In this document: one piece after another, positions 16,545-25,913 of the stretch | Position numbering within the stretch: the first letter of the stretch is position 1 | Layout of the letters: every line of letters starts with the position of its first letter | NCBI RefSeq assembly: GCF_000236785.1 | Contig: NZ_AGUF01000021.1 | Span: 62,001-126,000 of the forward strand | DNA length: 64,000 nucleotides | Direction: 5' to 3' | Source: Achromobacter arsenitoxydans SY8 | Lineage (GTDB): Bacteria > Pseudomonadota > Gammaproteobacteria > Burkholderiales > Burkholderiaceae_B | Notes under the pieces: model-generated | The model's input: the letters and a program-made list of their open reading frames with translations, nothing else | What the model was told of the DNA's origin: nothing | Database searches by the model: none | Position numbers and translations under genes: made by a program

Positions 16545-18137
16545 ATGGATCGTAGGAATTTCTTGCTGGCCTCTTCCGCTTCGGCGGCCGCCTGGGCATT
16601 GCCGGGACTGTCGTGGGCGGCGCCCGCGAAATCATCGTTTCGCTGGGTGCCCCAGGCGGACCTGACTTTGCTGGACCCCATGTTCACCACCGTGGCCATG
16701 ACCCAGGTGCACGCTCAACTGGTGTTCGACACGCTTTATGGGCTGGATGAGCAGTACCTGCCCAGCCCGCAGATGGCCGCCGGCCACGTCAGCGAGAACG
16801 GCGGCCTGCTGTGGAAGATCACCCTGCGCGACGGCCTGAAGTTCCATGACGGCGCGCCGGTGCGCGCGCAGGACGCCGTGGCCAGCATCCAGCGCTGGGC
16901 CAAGAAGGACCTGATGGGCCGGTCGCTGATGCAGTCGACTGAATCGCTGACGGCGTTGGACGACAAGACGATCCAGTTCCAGCTCAAGAAACCCTTCCCG
17001 CTGATTCTTCACGCGCTGGGCCGCCAGTCGGGCAACATGGCGGGCATCATGCCGGAACGTCTGGCCAAGCTGCCGGAGACCGAGCAGGTCAAGGATATGG
17101 TCGGCAGCGGTCCCTTCACCTTTGCCGCCGGCAAGTGGGTGTCGGGTTCGCGTGTGGTGTATGAGAAGTTCGCTGGCTACGCGCCGCGCAAGGACGACAG
17201 GAAACCCGTGTTCACGGCCGGGCCCAAGGTGGCGCACGTGGACGAAGTGCATTGGCACATCATTCCGGACCGCGCCACGGCCATCGCGGCGCTGCAGGCT
17301 AACGAGGTCGACGGCGTCGAGATGGTGGACAGCGACTTTCTGCCTATCCTGAGCCAGGACCCCAATATCCAGCTGGTCAAACGCAGCCTGCCGACCATCG
17401 GCGTGATGCGCTTTAACCATCTGCACGCGCCGTTCGACAATCCGGCGATCCGGCGCGCCGTGCTCAGCGTGGTGAACCAGACCGAATACATGACGGCGAT
17501 GAATGGCGCCGACTTCCCGGAATACTGGAGCGACCGCTGCGGCGTGTTCGTGCCGGGTTCGCCCATGGACAGCGACGCGGGCATGGAGAAGCTGACCGGC
17601 AAGCGCGATATTGATGCGGCGCGCGCGGCCATCAAGGAGGCCGGCTATAAGGGCGAGACGGTGGTGCTGCTGGACCCGGTGGACTTCCCGACCTGGCATG
17701 CCGCCGCCCTGGTGACGGCTGACCTGTTCAAGCGTCTGGGCTTCAAGGTTGACTTGCAGACCATGGACTGGGGCACCGCTGTCCAGCGACGCAACAACCA
17801 GGAAGCGCCCACGGCGGGCGGTTGGAGCGTCGCGTTCACGGGCAACACCGGTCCCAACAACCTGGACCCGGCGGGCCACTTGCCGTTGCGTGGCAACGGC
17901 AAACAGGCCTGGTTCGGCTGGCCCACCAGCGAACGCCTGGAGCAGTTGCGCCTGGAATGGTTCAACGCGCCCGACCTGGAAACGCAAAAGAAGATCTGCC
18001 GCGAGATCCAGTTGCAGGTGTTCGAGGATGTGCCCTACATCCCGCTGGGCGCGAGCTATCCGGTCAGCGCGCTGCGCCGCGACTGGAAGGACTTCCAGCC
18101 CCAGATGTCGCTGTTCTACACGTTGCACAAGGCCTGA
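16545..18137 (+). CDS. Peptide ABC transporter substrate-binding protein (SBP family 5)
   Basis: A 530-residue periplasmic binding protein of the DppA/OppA class. The N terminus MDRRNFLLASSASAAAWALPGLSWA has a twin arginine plus hydrophobic stretch, so Tat export is likely. The family 5 features follow: RWVPQADLTLLDPMF, then WKITLRDGLKFHDGAPVRAQDAVASI (about 86-111), then GSGPFTF (about 186-192). GGAG lies 7 bases before the ATG. It belongs to the same operon as the ABC permeases and ATPase and is followed by an M81 metallopeptidase. The ligand cannot be deduced; the neighbouring peptidase suggests a peptide or amide. Confidence 0.94.
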   Translation: MDRRNFLLASSASAAAWALPGLSWAAPAKSSFRWVPQADLTLLDPMFTTVAMTQVHAQLVFDTLYGLDEQYLPSPQMAAGHVSENGGLLWKITLRDGLKFHDGAPVRAQDAVASIQRWAKKDLMGRSLMQSTESLTALDDKTIQFQLKKPFPLILHALGRQSGNMAGIMPERLAKLPETEQVKDMVGSGPFTFAAGKWVSGSRVVYEKFAGYAPRKDDRKPVFTAGPKVAHVDEVHWHIIPDRATAIAALQANEVDGVEMVDSDFLPILSQDPNIQLVKRSLPTIGVMRFNHLHAPFDNPAIRRAVLSVVNQTEYMTAMNGADFPEYWSDRCGVFVPGSPMDSDAGMEKLTGKRDIDAARAAIKEAGYKGETVVLLDPVDFPTWHAAALVTADLFKRLGFKVDLQTMDWGTAVQRRNNQEAPTAGGWSVAFTGNTGPNNLDPAGHLPLRGNGKQAWFGWPTSERLEQLRLEWFNAPDLETQKKICREIQLQVFEDVPYIPLGASYPVSALRRDWKDFQPQMSLFYTLHKA

Positions 18138-18148
18138 AGGAGTTTCGT

Positions 18149-19693
18149 ATGAGCAGCAAGGCTCCAAAGGTCGCCATTCTTGGCTTTCACCTGGAATCCA
18201 ATGCATTCTGCCCGCTGTCGGTCGAGGCCGATTTCGAGGCGCAATGTTGGGAGGAGGGCGAGGCCATCTCCGAGCTCGCGCGCGGCCCCAGCCGCCTGCC
18301 CAGCGAGGTGACGGGGTTTTATGACCGTATGAACCAGACGGGAAGCTGGACGCCGGCGCCGCTGATCGTGATCGGCGCGCCGCCGGGCGGTCCGGCCAGC
18401 GCCAGCGTCTGGGCGGCCTTCCTGGCCGGGACGGAGCAGCGCCTGCGCGCCGCCATGCCCGTGGACGCGGTGTACGTGGCCAACCATGGGGCCTCGTCCG
18501 CGGAAGGCGAGGACGACACCGAGGCGGCGCTGATGCGCCTCTTGCGCGCCATCGTCGGGCCTGACGTTCCCATCGTGGCCACGCACGACCTGCACTGCAA
18601 TGTCTCGGCGCAAACCGTGGACGCGCTGGATGGCCTGATCGCCTACCGCACCAACCCGCACGTGGACCAGCGCGAGCGGGCGGCGGAAGCGGCCGACATG
18701 ATCCGCGAGATCCTGGACGGCACGCGCATGGTCACGGCCTATGTGCGCCTGCCCCTGACGCCGCCTTCCGTCACGCTGTTGACCGCCAGCGGACCTTACG
18801 CGGATCTGGTAGCGCTGGGCGCGTCCCTGACGCAGAAGCGCGGCGATGGGCCGATCGCCAACGTGGCGGTGTGTTCGGGCTTCGTGTTTTCGGACCTGCC
18901 CAAATGCGGAGTGACCATCACGGTCACCGCGCGCGGAGACCTGCAGGCGGCTCGTCGCACGGCCATGCAGGTGGCGCGTGCTGGCTGGGCGGACCGGGGC
19001 CGCTATGTCGCCAATACCGTGGACGTGGCGCGCGCCGTGGAGCTGGCCCGCGCCGCCGCGCAGCCCTTGCTGTTCGCGGACGTGGCCGACAATCCCGGCG
19101 GTGGCGGGCGGGGCAACACCACCTGGCTGCTGCGGGCGTTCGACCAGGCGCGTATCCCCGGCGTGGTGCTGGGGGTGTTCGTCGATCCCGCCCTGGCCGC
19201 GCGGGCCGCGGAACTGGGCGTCGGGGCGGAATTCGACGCGGTGTTCAACCAGGTCGAGACCGAGTACTCGCACCGTTACACGGCGCGCGCCCGGGTGCTG
19301 AAGCTGACCGACGGCGAAGGCATGGGCCGGCGCGGCATCCTGCGCGGGCGCAAGTTCTCGATGGGCGTGAGCTGCGTGCTGGAGCTGTTGGATTCGGGCA
19401 TGAAGGTGGTGGTCGGCAGCCTGCGCCGCCAGTTGGCCGAGCCCGCCATGCTGGAGCTGCATGGCATCGACATCGCGCAGGCCGGGCATCTGATCGTCAA
19501 GAGCCGTGGGCACTATCGTGCGGGTTTCGACGAGTTCTTCCCGGACGAGCGCATCCACGACGTGGACAGTCCGGGGCTGACCACGCCGAACCTGAAGCAG
19601 ATCCACTTCAAGCGGCTGCCCCGGCCGGTTTGGCCGCTGGACGATGCTGCCGCCTGGCGCGAACCGGACTGGGCGGCGGATCTGGGGGAATAG
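18149..19693 (+). CDS. M81-family metallopeptidase (MlrC-like)
   Basis: 514 residues, DUF1485 N-terminal and MlrC C-terminal domains. MlrC of microcystin degraders is a zinc peptidase. The metal-binding region is visible as ATHDLHCNVS (about 147-156), matching the D-x-H zinc ligands, and AYRTNPHVDQRERA (about 165-178), carrying the next histidine. The start at ATG 18149 has GGAG 6 bases ahead; longer frames begin inside the upstream gene. There is no signal peptide, so it is cytoplasmic, in line with peptides being imported by the upstream transporter and cut inside. The substrate is unknown; M81 proteins next to peptide ABC transporters are widespread in Burkholderiales. Confidence 0.9.
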   Translation: MSSKAPKVAILGFHLESNAFCPLSVEADFEAQCWEEGEAISELARGPSRLPSEVTGFYDRMNQTGSWTPAPLIVIGAPPGGPASASVWAAFLAGTEQRLRAAMPVDAVYVANHGASSAEGEDDTEAALMRLLRAIVGPDVPIVATHDLHCNVSAQTVDALDGLIAYRTNPHVDQRERAAEAADMIREILDGTRMVTAYVRLPLTPPSVTLLTASGPYADLVALGASLTQKRGDGPIANVAVCSGFVFSDLPKCGVTITVTARGDLQAARRTAMQVARAGWADRGRYVANTVDVARAVELARAAAQPLLFADVADNPGGGGRGNTTWLLRAFDQARIPGVVLGVFVDPALAARAAELGVGAEFDAVFNQVETEYSHRYTARARVLKLTDGEGMGRRGILRGRKFSMGVSCVLELLDSGMKVVVGSLRRQLAEPAMLELHGIDIAQAGHLIVKSRGHYRAGFDEFFPDERIHDVDSPGLTTPNLKQIHFKRLPRPVWPLDDAAAWREPDWAADLGE

Positions 19694-19726
19694 AAAAGCG
19701 TGCGGCGCCCGCCCCAGGCGGCGCGC

Positions 19727-20665
19727 CTATCGGCCGGTGTCCAGCCGGGCAGCCATCCAGGCAGGATCGGCATAGGCGGCATCAATGTGCGCGCCCAGCG
19801 CTTCCACGAAGCGGGTGACGCTGGACGGCAGCTGCCGGCCCGCCATCGTCTGGATATGCATATTGCGCTGATGCAGCTCGGTGTTGGACATGGGGATCTT
19901 TATCAATTCCCCGCGTTCGGTCGAGCTCATGACGGTGAGGTCGCCGGAAAAGCTGATCGCGCCCCAGCGCCGGCAACTGTTCTCGATCGCGCCCTGGTTG
20001 TTGCAGGTCATGGCCACGTTGAGTTCGATCTTCTCGTGCATGCAGCACAGGTCGATGATGAAGCGGATGGTGCTGCCCGGGCCCATCAGCGCGACGGGGT
20101 GGTCGCCGATATCGCGCATCGACAGGGTCTTGCGGCCGGCCAGCGGATGGTCCGGCGCCATGACCGCAATGACCGGCATGCGGCGCGCGTACTGCACGTG
20201 CACGCCCTGGGGCGGGGACAGGTTGTAGCTCATGCCGATGTCGTCCTCGCCTTCGCGCACGCGCCGGTTGATCTCCGAGGACTGCAGGATATTCAGGTCA
20301 AACCGCAGCGACGGTTCGAGTGCGCGGAATTCTCCGATGACCCGCGGCAGCAGTTCGCGGCCGAAGGCCTGGTTGGCCGAAATGCGGATGAGCTTCTGTC
20401 CCACATGGTTCAGGTCGCGGATCTCGGCGCGGGCGCGTTCGGCCTCCAGCGAGGCTCGCCGGGCATAGGCCTTCAACAGTTGCCCGGCCTCGGTCAGAAC
20501 CATGCCGCGCGCGTGACGGTCGAACAGCAGCGTCTGGTGCTCTTCTTCCAGCTTGCGCACCATCCGGCTGACCGCCGACGGCGCCACGTGCAGCTTCTGC
20601 GCGGCCACGGTAAGCGAGCCCGAGTCCACGACTTCAAGAAAATAGCGCAGGGCAGTATTGAGCAT
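19727..20665 (-). CDS. LysR-family transcriptional regulator
   Basis: 312 residues from the ATG at 20665. The N-terminal winged helix is clear: MLNTALRYFLEVVDSGSLTVAAQKLHVAPSAVSRMVRKLEEEHQTLLFDRHARGMVLTEAG. The effector domain follows (about 90-300). Two in-frame ATGs at 20695 and 20710 would extend it; none of the starts has a good ribosome binding site, so I chose the one placing the DNA-binding domain at the N terminus. It converges on the metallopeptidase gene and diverges from comEC. It may control the adjacent peptide operon, but the orientation gives no direct support for that. Confidence 0.88.
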   Translation of the reverse strand: MLNTALRYFLEVVDSGSLTVAAQKLHVAPSAVSRMVRKLEEEHQTLLFDRHARGMVLTEAGQLLKAYARRASLEAERARAEIRDLNHVGQKLIRISANQAFGRELLPRVIGEFRALEPSLRFDLNILQSSEINRRVREGEDDIGMSYNLSPPQGVHVQYARRMPVIAVMAPDHPLAGRKTLSMRDIGDHPVALMGPGSTIRFIIDLCCMHEKIELNVAMTCNNQGAIENSCRRWGAISFSGDLTVMSSTERGELIKIPMSNTELHQRNMHIQTMAGRQLPSSVTRFVEALGAHIDAAYADPAWMAARLDTGR

Positions 20666-20772
20666 GGCGGCGGGTAGGATTGCGGCGCGCTCCATACTAA
20701 CGGAAAGCATGCGTCTGCGCTGATGTCCCACGACAGGATTTCGGGGCGCGCCAGCGTCCTGGGTCGTCCGGC

Positions 20773-23280
20773 GTGGATGAATCCGTTCACTTCAAGAGCT
20801 GCTCCGTTCGGCCGCGACTTACGCTTTCCTTTTTTCGGGAGAGCGCCATCACGGGCCGATCGTTCTGCCTCGCATTCGTCGCCGGCGCCGGGCTGGTGCA
20901 GGTGCAGCCGGCGTTGCCCGGGCTGGTCGCGCTGTGGCTGGCGGCGGCTGCCGGCGCGGTTGCCTGCGCTGTGTGGGCTGGGTTGGCCCATCCTGTCTTG
21001 CGAGTTTTGGCGGCCTTGGTGTTGGGGCTGTCCGTCGGCGTTATCAACGCCGCCCTGCAAGCCCAGCACCGTCTGAACGACGCGCTGGCCGATGCGCACC
21101 AGGACCAGGTCTCCCGGCTTGTCGTGCGTGTGGCGGAGCTGCCCGACGGCGATGCCCAGCGCCAGCGCTTCCTGGCGGAACTGGACCAGCCCGCGCAGCC
21201 GGGCATCCCGGCGCGTATCCAGGTCGCCTGGCAGGCGGGAACGGGCGCGAATCAGGGCGTGCCGCAGGTGCTGCCCGGCCAGGTCTGGCGCATGGCGCTG
21301 GTGCTGCGGCGCCCGCAGGGCCTGCTCAATCCTGCGGGGCCGGACACCGAAGGCCGCCTGTTTGCTGCTGGCGTGCGCGCGACCGGCACCGTGCGTGGGC
21401 AGCCGGTCCTGCTGGCGGACCGGCCATGGGCCACGCCCGGCATCGCAATAGAGCGGGCGCGCCACCATGTGCGTGAAGGCATGCGGGCGGCGCTGGGTCA
21501 GCACCGCTATGCCTCTGTGATGATCGCGCTGGCCATCGGGGATCAGGCGGGCGTGTCGCGCGACGACTGGCGGATCTTCAACCGCAGCGGCATTACGCAC
21601 CTGGTGTCGATCAGCGGGATGCACGTCACGTCGATTGCCGGGATCGCGGGTCTGCTGGCGTCCGCGTTGTGGCGGCGGGTGCGGTGGCGGGGCGTGGGGC
21701 TGGCCGAACGCGTGCCCGCGCGCATCGCGGGCGGCGCGATGGCGGCGGTGGTCGCGCTGCTTTACTGCTTGCTGGCCGGCTGGGGTGTCCCCGCAAGGCG
21801 CACGTTTTTCATGCTGATGGTGGTGCTGGCGGCGGCGTTGTCGCGCTTGCCGCTGTCGGCCGGCAGGGTGCTGGCCTGCGCCGCGGCGGCAGTGGTGGCG
21901 CTGGATCCGTGGGCGCCGGTATCGGCGGGCTTCTGGCTGTCGTTCGGGGCGGTGGCGGTGCTGCTGCGCGTGGCCGCCGCGCCGTCCGACCCGGACGCCG
22001 GTTGGGGCCAGCGGTGCGGGCGCATGTTGGCGCAGGCGACGCGGCTGCAGCTGATGGTGACGGTGGGCCTGATGCCGCTGCTGGCCTTCCTGGTCCATCA
22101 GGTGTCGCTGGGATCGCCCTTGGCCAACGCCGTCGCCATTCCGTCGGTGACGTTCATCGTGACGCCGCTGGCGCTGCTGTGCGCAGCCTTGTCCTGCATT
22201 CCGGGGCTGGACGGCCTTGCCGCGCTGGCGGGGCAGGGCGGGCTGGCCGCCTTCGACCTGACCATGGCGCCGGTGGCATGGGTAGGCAACGCAAGCTGGG
22301 CCAGCATGCCTGTCGCGGCGGCGGGCTGGCCGTGGCTGCTGTTGGCGGTGGCGGGAATGGCCTGGGCGCTGCAGGCGCGCGGCTGGCCGGGGCGGCATCT
22401 AGGTTGGGCCTGCATGCTGCCCCTGCTGTTCTGGCGGCCCGACAGGCCGGAACCTGGCCATTGGCGCATGAGCGCGCTGGACGTGGGGCAGGGCAGCGCC
22501 ATCCTGGTGGAAACGGCGACCCAGTCGCTGCTGTTCGACGCCGGCCCCCGCAGCTTTGGCGGCAGCGACGCGGGCGAGCGCGTGGTCGCGCCGTTCCTGC
22601 AGGCGCGCGGCATCGGGCGTCTGGATGTGCTGGTGCTGTCGCACGCGGACCTGGACCACGTGGGCGGCACGCGAGCCGTGCTGGCGGCCGTGCCGGTGGC
22701 GCGCAGCCTTGCGTCGTTCGACCTGCCCGCCTTCCTGCGGCGCGACGCCAGGATGTGGCCGGATGCGGGCAACGTACAGCCGGTCCTGCCCATGGAGATG
22801 GCGCGCTGCGAACGCGGTGCGGGCTGGGAGGCGGACGGGGTCGTGTTCACGTTCCTGCATCCGGCGCCCGGCGGCGGCGCCAAGGCGAACGACCGCAATG
22901 CCGATAGCTGTGTGCTGCGCGTGGACGGCAAGCGGCATTCCCTGCTGCTGACCGGGGATGTGGGCGTGGCGCAGGAGCGGGAGCTGGCGGCTCAGGGGTT
23001 GGCGCCAGCGGATGTGGTGCTGGCTCCGCACCATGGATCGGGGTCATCCTCCGGCAGGGAGCTGGTCGCGGCTGCGCAGGCCAGCCATGTCATCGCGCAG
23101 GCGGGCCGCCTGAACCGCTTCCGCCACCCGGCGCGCGCCGTGGAACTGCGATGGATGCGCGCCGGAGCCCGGTTCTGGCGCAGCGACCGCGACGGGGCTG
23201 TCGTGGCGGAGTCCAGTGCTGACGGGCTGGAGGTGTGGGCGCAGCGGGAGCGGAGCGGGCGGTACTGGCACGGGCGCTAG
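20773..23280 (+). CDS. comEC: DNA-internalisation competence protein ComEC/Rec2
   Basis: An 835-residue membrane protein that forms the inner-membrane channel for single-stranded DNA in natural transformation. It has N-terminal helices and a DUF4131 region, a competence domain with the signature GITHLVSISGMHVTSIAGIAGLL (about 273-295) and many helices, and a C-terminal metallo-beta-lactamase-like domain with VLSHADLDHVGGTRAVLAAV (about 619-638) and LLLTGDVG. The first in-frame start codon is GTG 20773, but it has no ribosome binding site. A good GGGAGAG instead lies 5-6 bases before an in-frame ATC at 20848, where homologues that I know begin (xTGRSFCLAFVAGA). The real start is therefore uncertain. 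Confidence 0.94.
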   Translation: MDESVHFKSCSVRPRLTLSFFRESAITGRSFCLAFVAGAGLVQVQPALPGLVALWLAAAAGAVACAVWAGLAHPVLRVLAALVLGLSVGVINAALQAQHRLNDALADAHQDQVSRLVVRVAELPDGDAQRQRFLAELDQPAQPGIPARIQVAWQAGTGANQGVPQVLPGQVWRMALVLRRPQGLLNPAGPDTEGRLFAAGVRATGTVRGQPVLLADRPWATPGIAIERARHHVREGMRAALGQHRYASVMIALAIGDQAGVSRDDWRIFNRSGITHLVSISGMHVTSIAGIAGLLASALWRRVRWRGVGLAERVPARIAGGAMAAVVALLYCLLAGWGVPARRTFFMLMVVLAAALSRLPLSAGRVLACAAAAVVALDPWAPVSAGFWLSFGAVAVLLRVAAAPSDPDAGWGQRCGRMLAQATRLQLMVTVGLMPLLAFLVHQVSLGSPLANAVAIPSVTFIVTPLALLCAALSCIPGLDGLAALAGQGGLAAFDLTMAPVAWVGNASWASMPVAAAGWPWLLLAVAGMAWALQARGWPGRHLGWACMLPLLFWRPDRPEPGHWRMSALDVGQGSAILVETATQSLLFDAGPRSFGGSDAGERVVAPFLQARGIGRLDVLVLSHADLDHVGGTRAVLAAVPVARSLASFDLPAFLRRDARMWPDAGNVQPVLPMEMARCERGAGWEADGVVFTFLHPAPGGGAKANDRNADSCVLRVDGKRHSLLLTGDVGVAQERELAAQGLAPADVVLAPHHGSGSSSGRELVAAAQASHVIAQAGRLNRFRHPARAVELRWMRAGARFWRSDRDGAVVAESSADGLEVWAQRERSGRYWHGR

Positions 23281-23289
23281 GAAATACTG

Positions 23290-23312
23290 AAGCGCGGCCC
23301 GGCGACGCGCTT
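23290..23312 (+). terminator. Hairpin after comEC
   Basis: AAGCGCG and CGCGCTT form a 7-bp stem around a 9-base loop right after the comEC stop, followed by GTGTCTGCT. It lies between comEC and the converging receptor gene and could end either transcript. Confidence 0.4.
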
Positions 23313-23319
23313 GTGTCTG

Positions 23320-25806
23320 CTACCAGCGGTAGCGCACCTGGGCCACGACCACGCGGCCCGGGCCGTAGAAGCACGCGCTGATGGCGGCGCACGTCGTCAG
23401 ATAACGGCGATCGAACAGGTTGTTCACGTTCAGCGACACCCGCGCGCCCTTGAGCTGCGAGCTCAACTGCCCCAGGTCGTATTGCAGGGCGGCGTCCACG
23501 AGCGTGTACGACGGCGTCTTCAGCGTGTTGGTGCTGTCGCCGTAGGACGTGCCCACGTAGCGGACCCCGCCGCCGATGCGCAGGCCGGCCAGCGGTCCGC
23601 CGCCGATCGTGTAATCCGCCCACGCCGACGCCTGGTGACGCGGAATCAGCGGCTGTTGCTTGCCCAGGCTGGCGGTGTTGCTGCGCGTGATCTCCGAGGT
23701 GGTGTAGGCGTATGTCGTGATCAGGTTCAGGCTGTCGGTGAGGCTTGCGCGGCCCTCGAATTCAAGGCCTTTCACTTCGACTTCGCCGGTCTGCTCATTG
23801 AAGTTGCCGCAAGTGCCGGGGTAGAGCGCGCAGTTGCGGTGCTCGATGTCCGGCGTCAGCACGTTTTCCTGCGTCAGATGAAAGGCCGACACGGTGATCA
23901 GGCTGTTGGAGTTGTGAGGCTGGTACTTCACGCCCACTTCGTACTGGCGGCCCTTGGTGGGCTCGAACGGCGTTCCGCCATAGCCGGTGCCGGATACCGG
24001 CTCGAATGATGTCGAATAGCTGGCGTACGGCGCCAGGCCGGACTCCGCCAGGTAGGTCAGGCCCACGCGGCCGGTGAAGACGTTGTCGTCGGAGGTGGTC
24101 TTGACGTTGGTCAGGCGGTTGCGGTTGGTCTTGTCGGTCCAGTCGTAGCGTCCGCCCATCGTCAGCAGCCAGCGCTCAAGCTTGACCTGGTCCTGCAGGT
24201 ACAGGCCGATCTGATGCTGCTCTTCGTAGCCGTCCACCACCTTCGCGCCGCGGCCGATGTCGTGATAGACCGGGTTGTAGATGTCGATGGTGGGCCCGAC
24301 GCCGCCGTGCACCGTCTGGTCCAGCGTGGCGCGCTTGTAGTCCAGGCCCAGCAGCAGGTCATGGCTGAGCGCACCTGTCTGAAACTTGGCCTGGGCCTGG
24401 TTGTCCAGCGTGAAGAACGACTGGTAGCGGTCCACGTCCCACTGGTAGCGCGACAGCGTGCGGTAGTCGCTGGGCAATTGCGTGACGGGGTTCATGATCA
24501 GGCCGGTGCCGTAGACGGAATAGGCCGTGACGTCCACGTCGGCATAGCGCAGGTTCTGCCTGACGGTGAGCTTGTCATTGAAGTGATGTTCGAACAGATA
24601 GCCGATCGACCGGTAGTAACGCTTGAACTTGTCGTGGTCGGGCTCGTCGATGTTGCGGTCGCGCGGGATGTCGCCGTATGGGTTCTTGTACAGCGTGCCC
24701 CACGCTGGCAGATACATCACCGACACGTCGGCGTCGTCGCGCTGGTACTGCCCCAGCACGGTCAACGTGGTGGCGGCGGACGGCTTCCAGGTGAAGCTGG
24801 GCGCCACGTAGTCGCGGTCGTCGCGCGCGTAGTCCACCTGCGTGTCGCTGTTGCGCTTGAGCGCGGTCAGGCGGTAGAGGAACTTGCCTTCCTCGTCGAT
24901 CGGACCGCTGAAGTCGGCGGCTACCTGGCGGCGGTCGAAATTGCCGCCTTCCAGGGCGATTTCGCGCAGCGGTTCCGCGGTCGGGCGCTTGCTCACCATG
25001 TTGATGATGCCCCCGGGCGGGTTCTGCCCGTACAGCACGGAAGAGGGCCCCCGCAGCACTTCGATGCGCTCCAGGCCGTAGGGCTCAATGCGCGAGCCCT
25101 GGCCGGCGGCGCCGTAGGGCAGCATCATGCCGTCCAGGTAGTAGTTCGGCTCGAAACCGCGGATGTAGATCTTGTCGCGCTCGGTCCCGGCGCCCAGGAT
25201 CTCGCTGCGGATGCCTGGCGTGTACCGCACGGTTTGTTCGAGGTTCGTGGCGCCCTGCACGTCCATCTGGTCGGGGGTGATGATGCTCAGGGACTGCGGC
25301 GTTTCCAGCACGCTGACGTCTGTCTTGGTGCCCGTGGCGCTGCGGCGGGCCACCATGCCGTCCACCGGACCGGTGGCCGATTCCACGCGGCCCGTCACCG
25401 AGATCGGCGACAGCGTCGTGACGCCGCCCGGCGTCGCGGCCGGAACAATCGTGACGCTGTTGCCGCTGATCTGGAACGTCAGCTGGGTGCCGGCCAGCAG
25501 CTGGTTCAGCGCGTCCGTGGATTCCATCGTGCCGTTGACGGCATTGGCCTGAAGCCCGCGAACCAGGTCCTGGCTGAACAGGATCTGCAGGTTGGATTGG
25601 CGCCCCAGCGCGATCAAGGCGGAGGCCAGCGGCTGGGCCTGGATGCTCACGGGTATTGGCGCGGCGCATGCCGCCGGCTGGATTCCGGCCATTGTGATGG
25701 CCGCAGCAGAAATGCTCAGGTTCAAGGCGGCGCGCCGGATGCGGCAGGCATGGCGGGCGTTGCGGGATGAAGGGGCCACGGCGGTTCCAAGGTTAAGCAA
25801 CAACAT
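23320..25806 (-). CDS. TonB-dependent siderophore receptor with STN signalling domain
   Basis: 828 residues. After an atypical long signal peptide (to about residue 48, ACAAP), the STN domain runs from about 55 to 110 (PLASALIALGRQSNLQILFSQDLVRGLQANAVNG), then a linker, plug (ETPQSLSIITPDQMDVQGATNLEQTVRYTPGI; GLERIEVLRGPSSVLYGQNPPGGIINMVSKRP, about 245-290) and barrel ending in VVVAQVRYRW. The STN domain talks to a FecR-type protein, encoded next door. A Fur-like box overlaps the ATG at 25806, so translation may instead start at GTG 25779, which has GGAA ahead of it. The ligand is probably a ferric siderophore. The fecR and fecI genes immediately upstream complete a cell-surface signalling set. 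Confidence 0.93.
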   Translation of the reverse strand: MLLLNLGTAVAPSSRNARHACRIRRAALNLSISAAAITMAGIQPAACAAPIPVSIQAQPLASALIALGRQSNLQILFSQDLVRGLQANAVNGTMESTDALNQLLAGTQLTFQISGNSVTIVPAATPGGVTTLSPISVTGRVESATGPVDGMVARRSATGTKTDVSVLETPQSLSIITPDQMDVQGATNLEQTVRYTPGIRSEILGAGTERDKIYIRGFEPNYYLDGMMLPYGAAGQGSRIEPYGLERIEVLRGPSSVLYGQNPPGGIINMVSKRPTAEPLREIALEGGNFDRRQVAADFSGPIDEEGKFLYRLTALKRNSDTQVDYARDDRDYVAPSFTWKPSAATTLTVLGQYQRDDADVSVMYLPAWGTLYKNPYGDIPRDRNIDEPDHDKFKRYYRSIGYLFEHHFNDKLTVRQNLRYADVDVTAYSVYGTGLIMNPVTQLPSDYRTLSRYQWDVDRYQSFFTLDNQAQAKFQTGALSHDLLLGLDYKRATLDQTVHGGVGPTIDIYNPVYHDIGRGAKVVDGYEEQHQIGLYLQDQVKLERWLLTMGGRYDWTDKTNRNRLTNVKTTSDDNVFTGRVGLTYLAESGLAPYASYSTSFEPVSGTGYGGTPFEPTKGRQYEVGVKYQPHNSNSLITVSAFHLTQENVLTPDIEHRNCALYPGTCGNFNEQTGEVEVKGLEFEGRASLTDSLNLITTYAYTTSEITRSNTASLGKQQPLIPRHQASAWADYTIGGGPLAGLRIGGGVRYVGTSYGDSTNTLKTPSYTLVDAALQYDLGQLSSQLKGARVSLNVNNLFDRRYLTTCAAISACFYGPGRVVVAQVRYRW

Positions 25807-25820
25807 TGATAATCGTTCTT
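25802..25820. promoter_or_regulatory. Fur-box-like sequence ahead of siderophore receptor gene
   Basis: AACATTGATAATCGTTCTT matches the 19-bp Fur consensus (GATAATGATAATCATTATC) at about 13 of 19 positions, including a perfect GATAATC core. It lies at the receptor's start, as expected for an iron-repressed promoter, and argues that the true start codon lies downstream. Confidence 0.5.
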
Positions 25821-25913
25821 GTTCCTAAGACGACTCAGGAACGCAAACGGAACCAGGTTTGTTGTAACTAGTTGAAACCAAGGGGCTGTGAGGGTGGATG
25901 AATCAGAGGAAAT

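Noticed and set aside
17822-18148. N-terminal extension of the metallopeptidase gene
   Set aside because: This part overlaps the binding protein gene and encodes no conserved sequence; ATG 18149 has a good ribosome binding site.
20494-22398. Long minus-strand open frame (634 codons) overlapping comEC and the LysR gene
   Set aside because: Its predicted protein is rich in arginine, proline and histidine with no recognisable domain, and it lies antisense to the well-supported comEC gene. In GC-rich DNA such frames are common artefacts.
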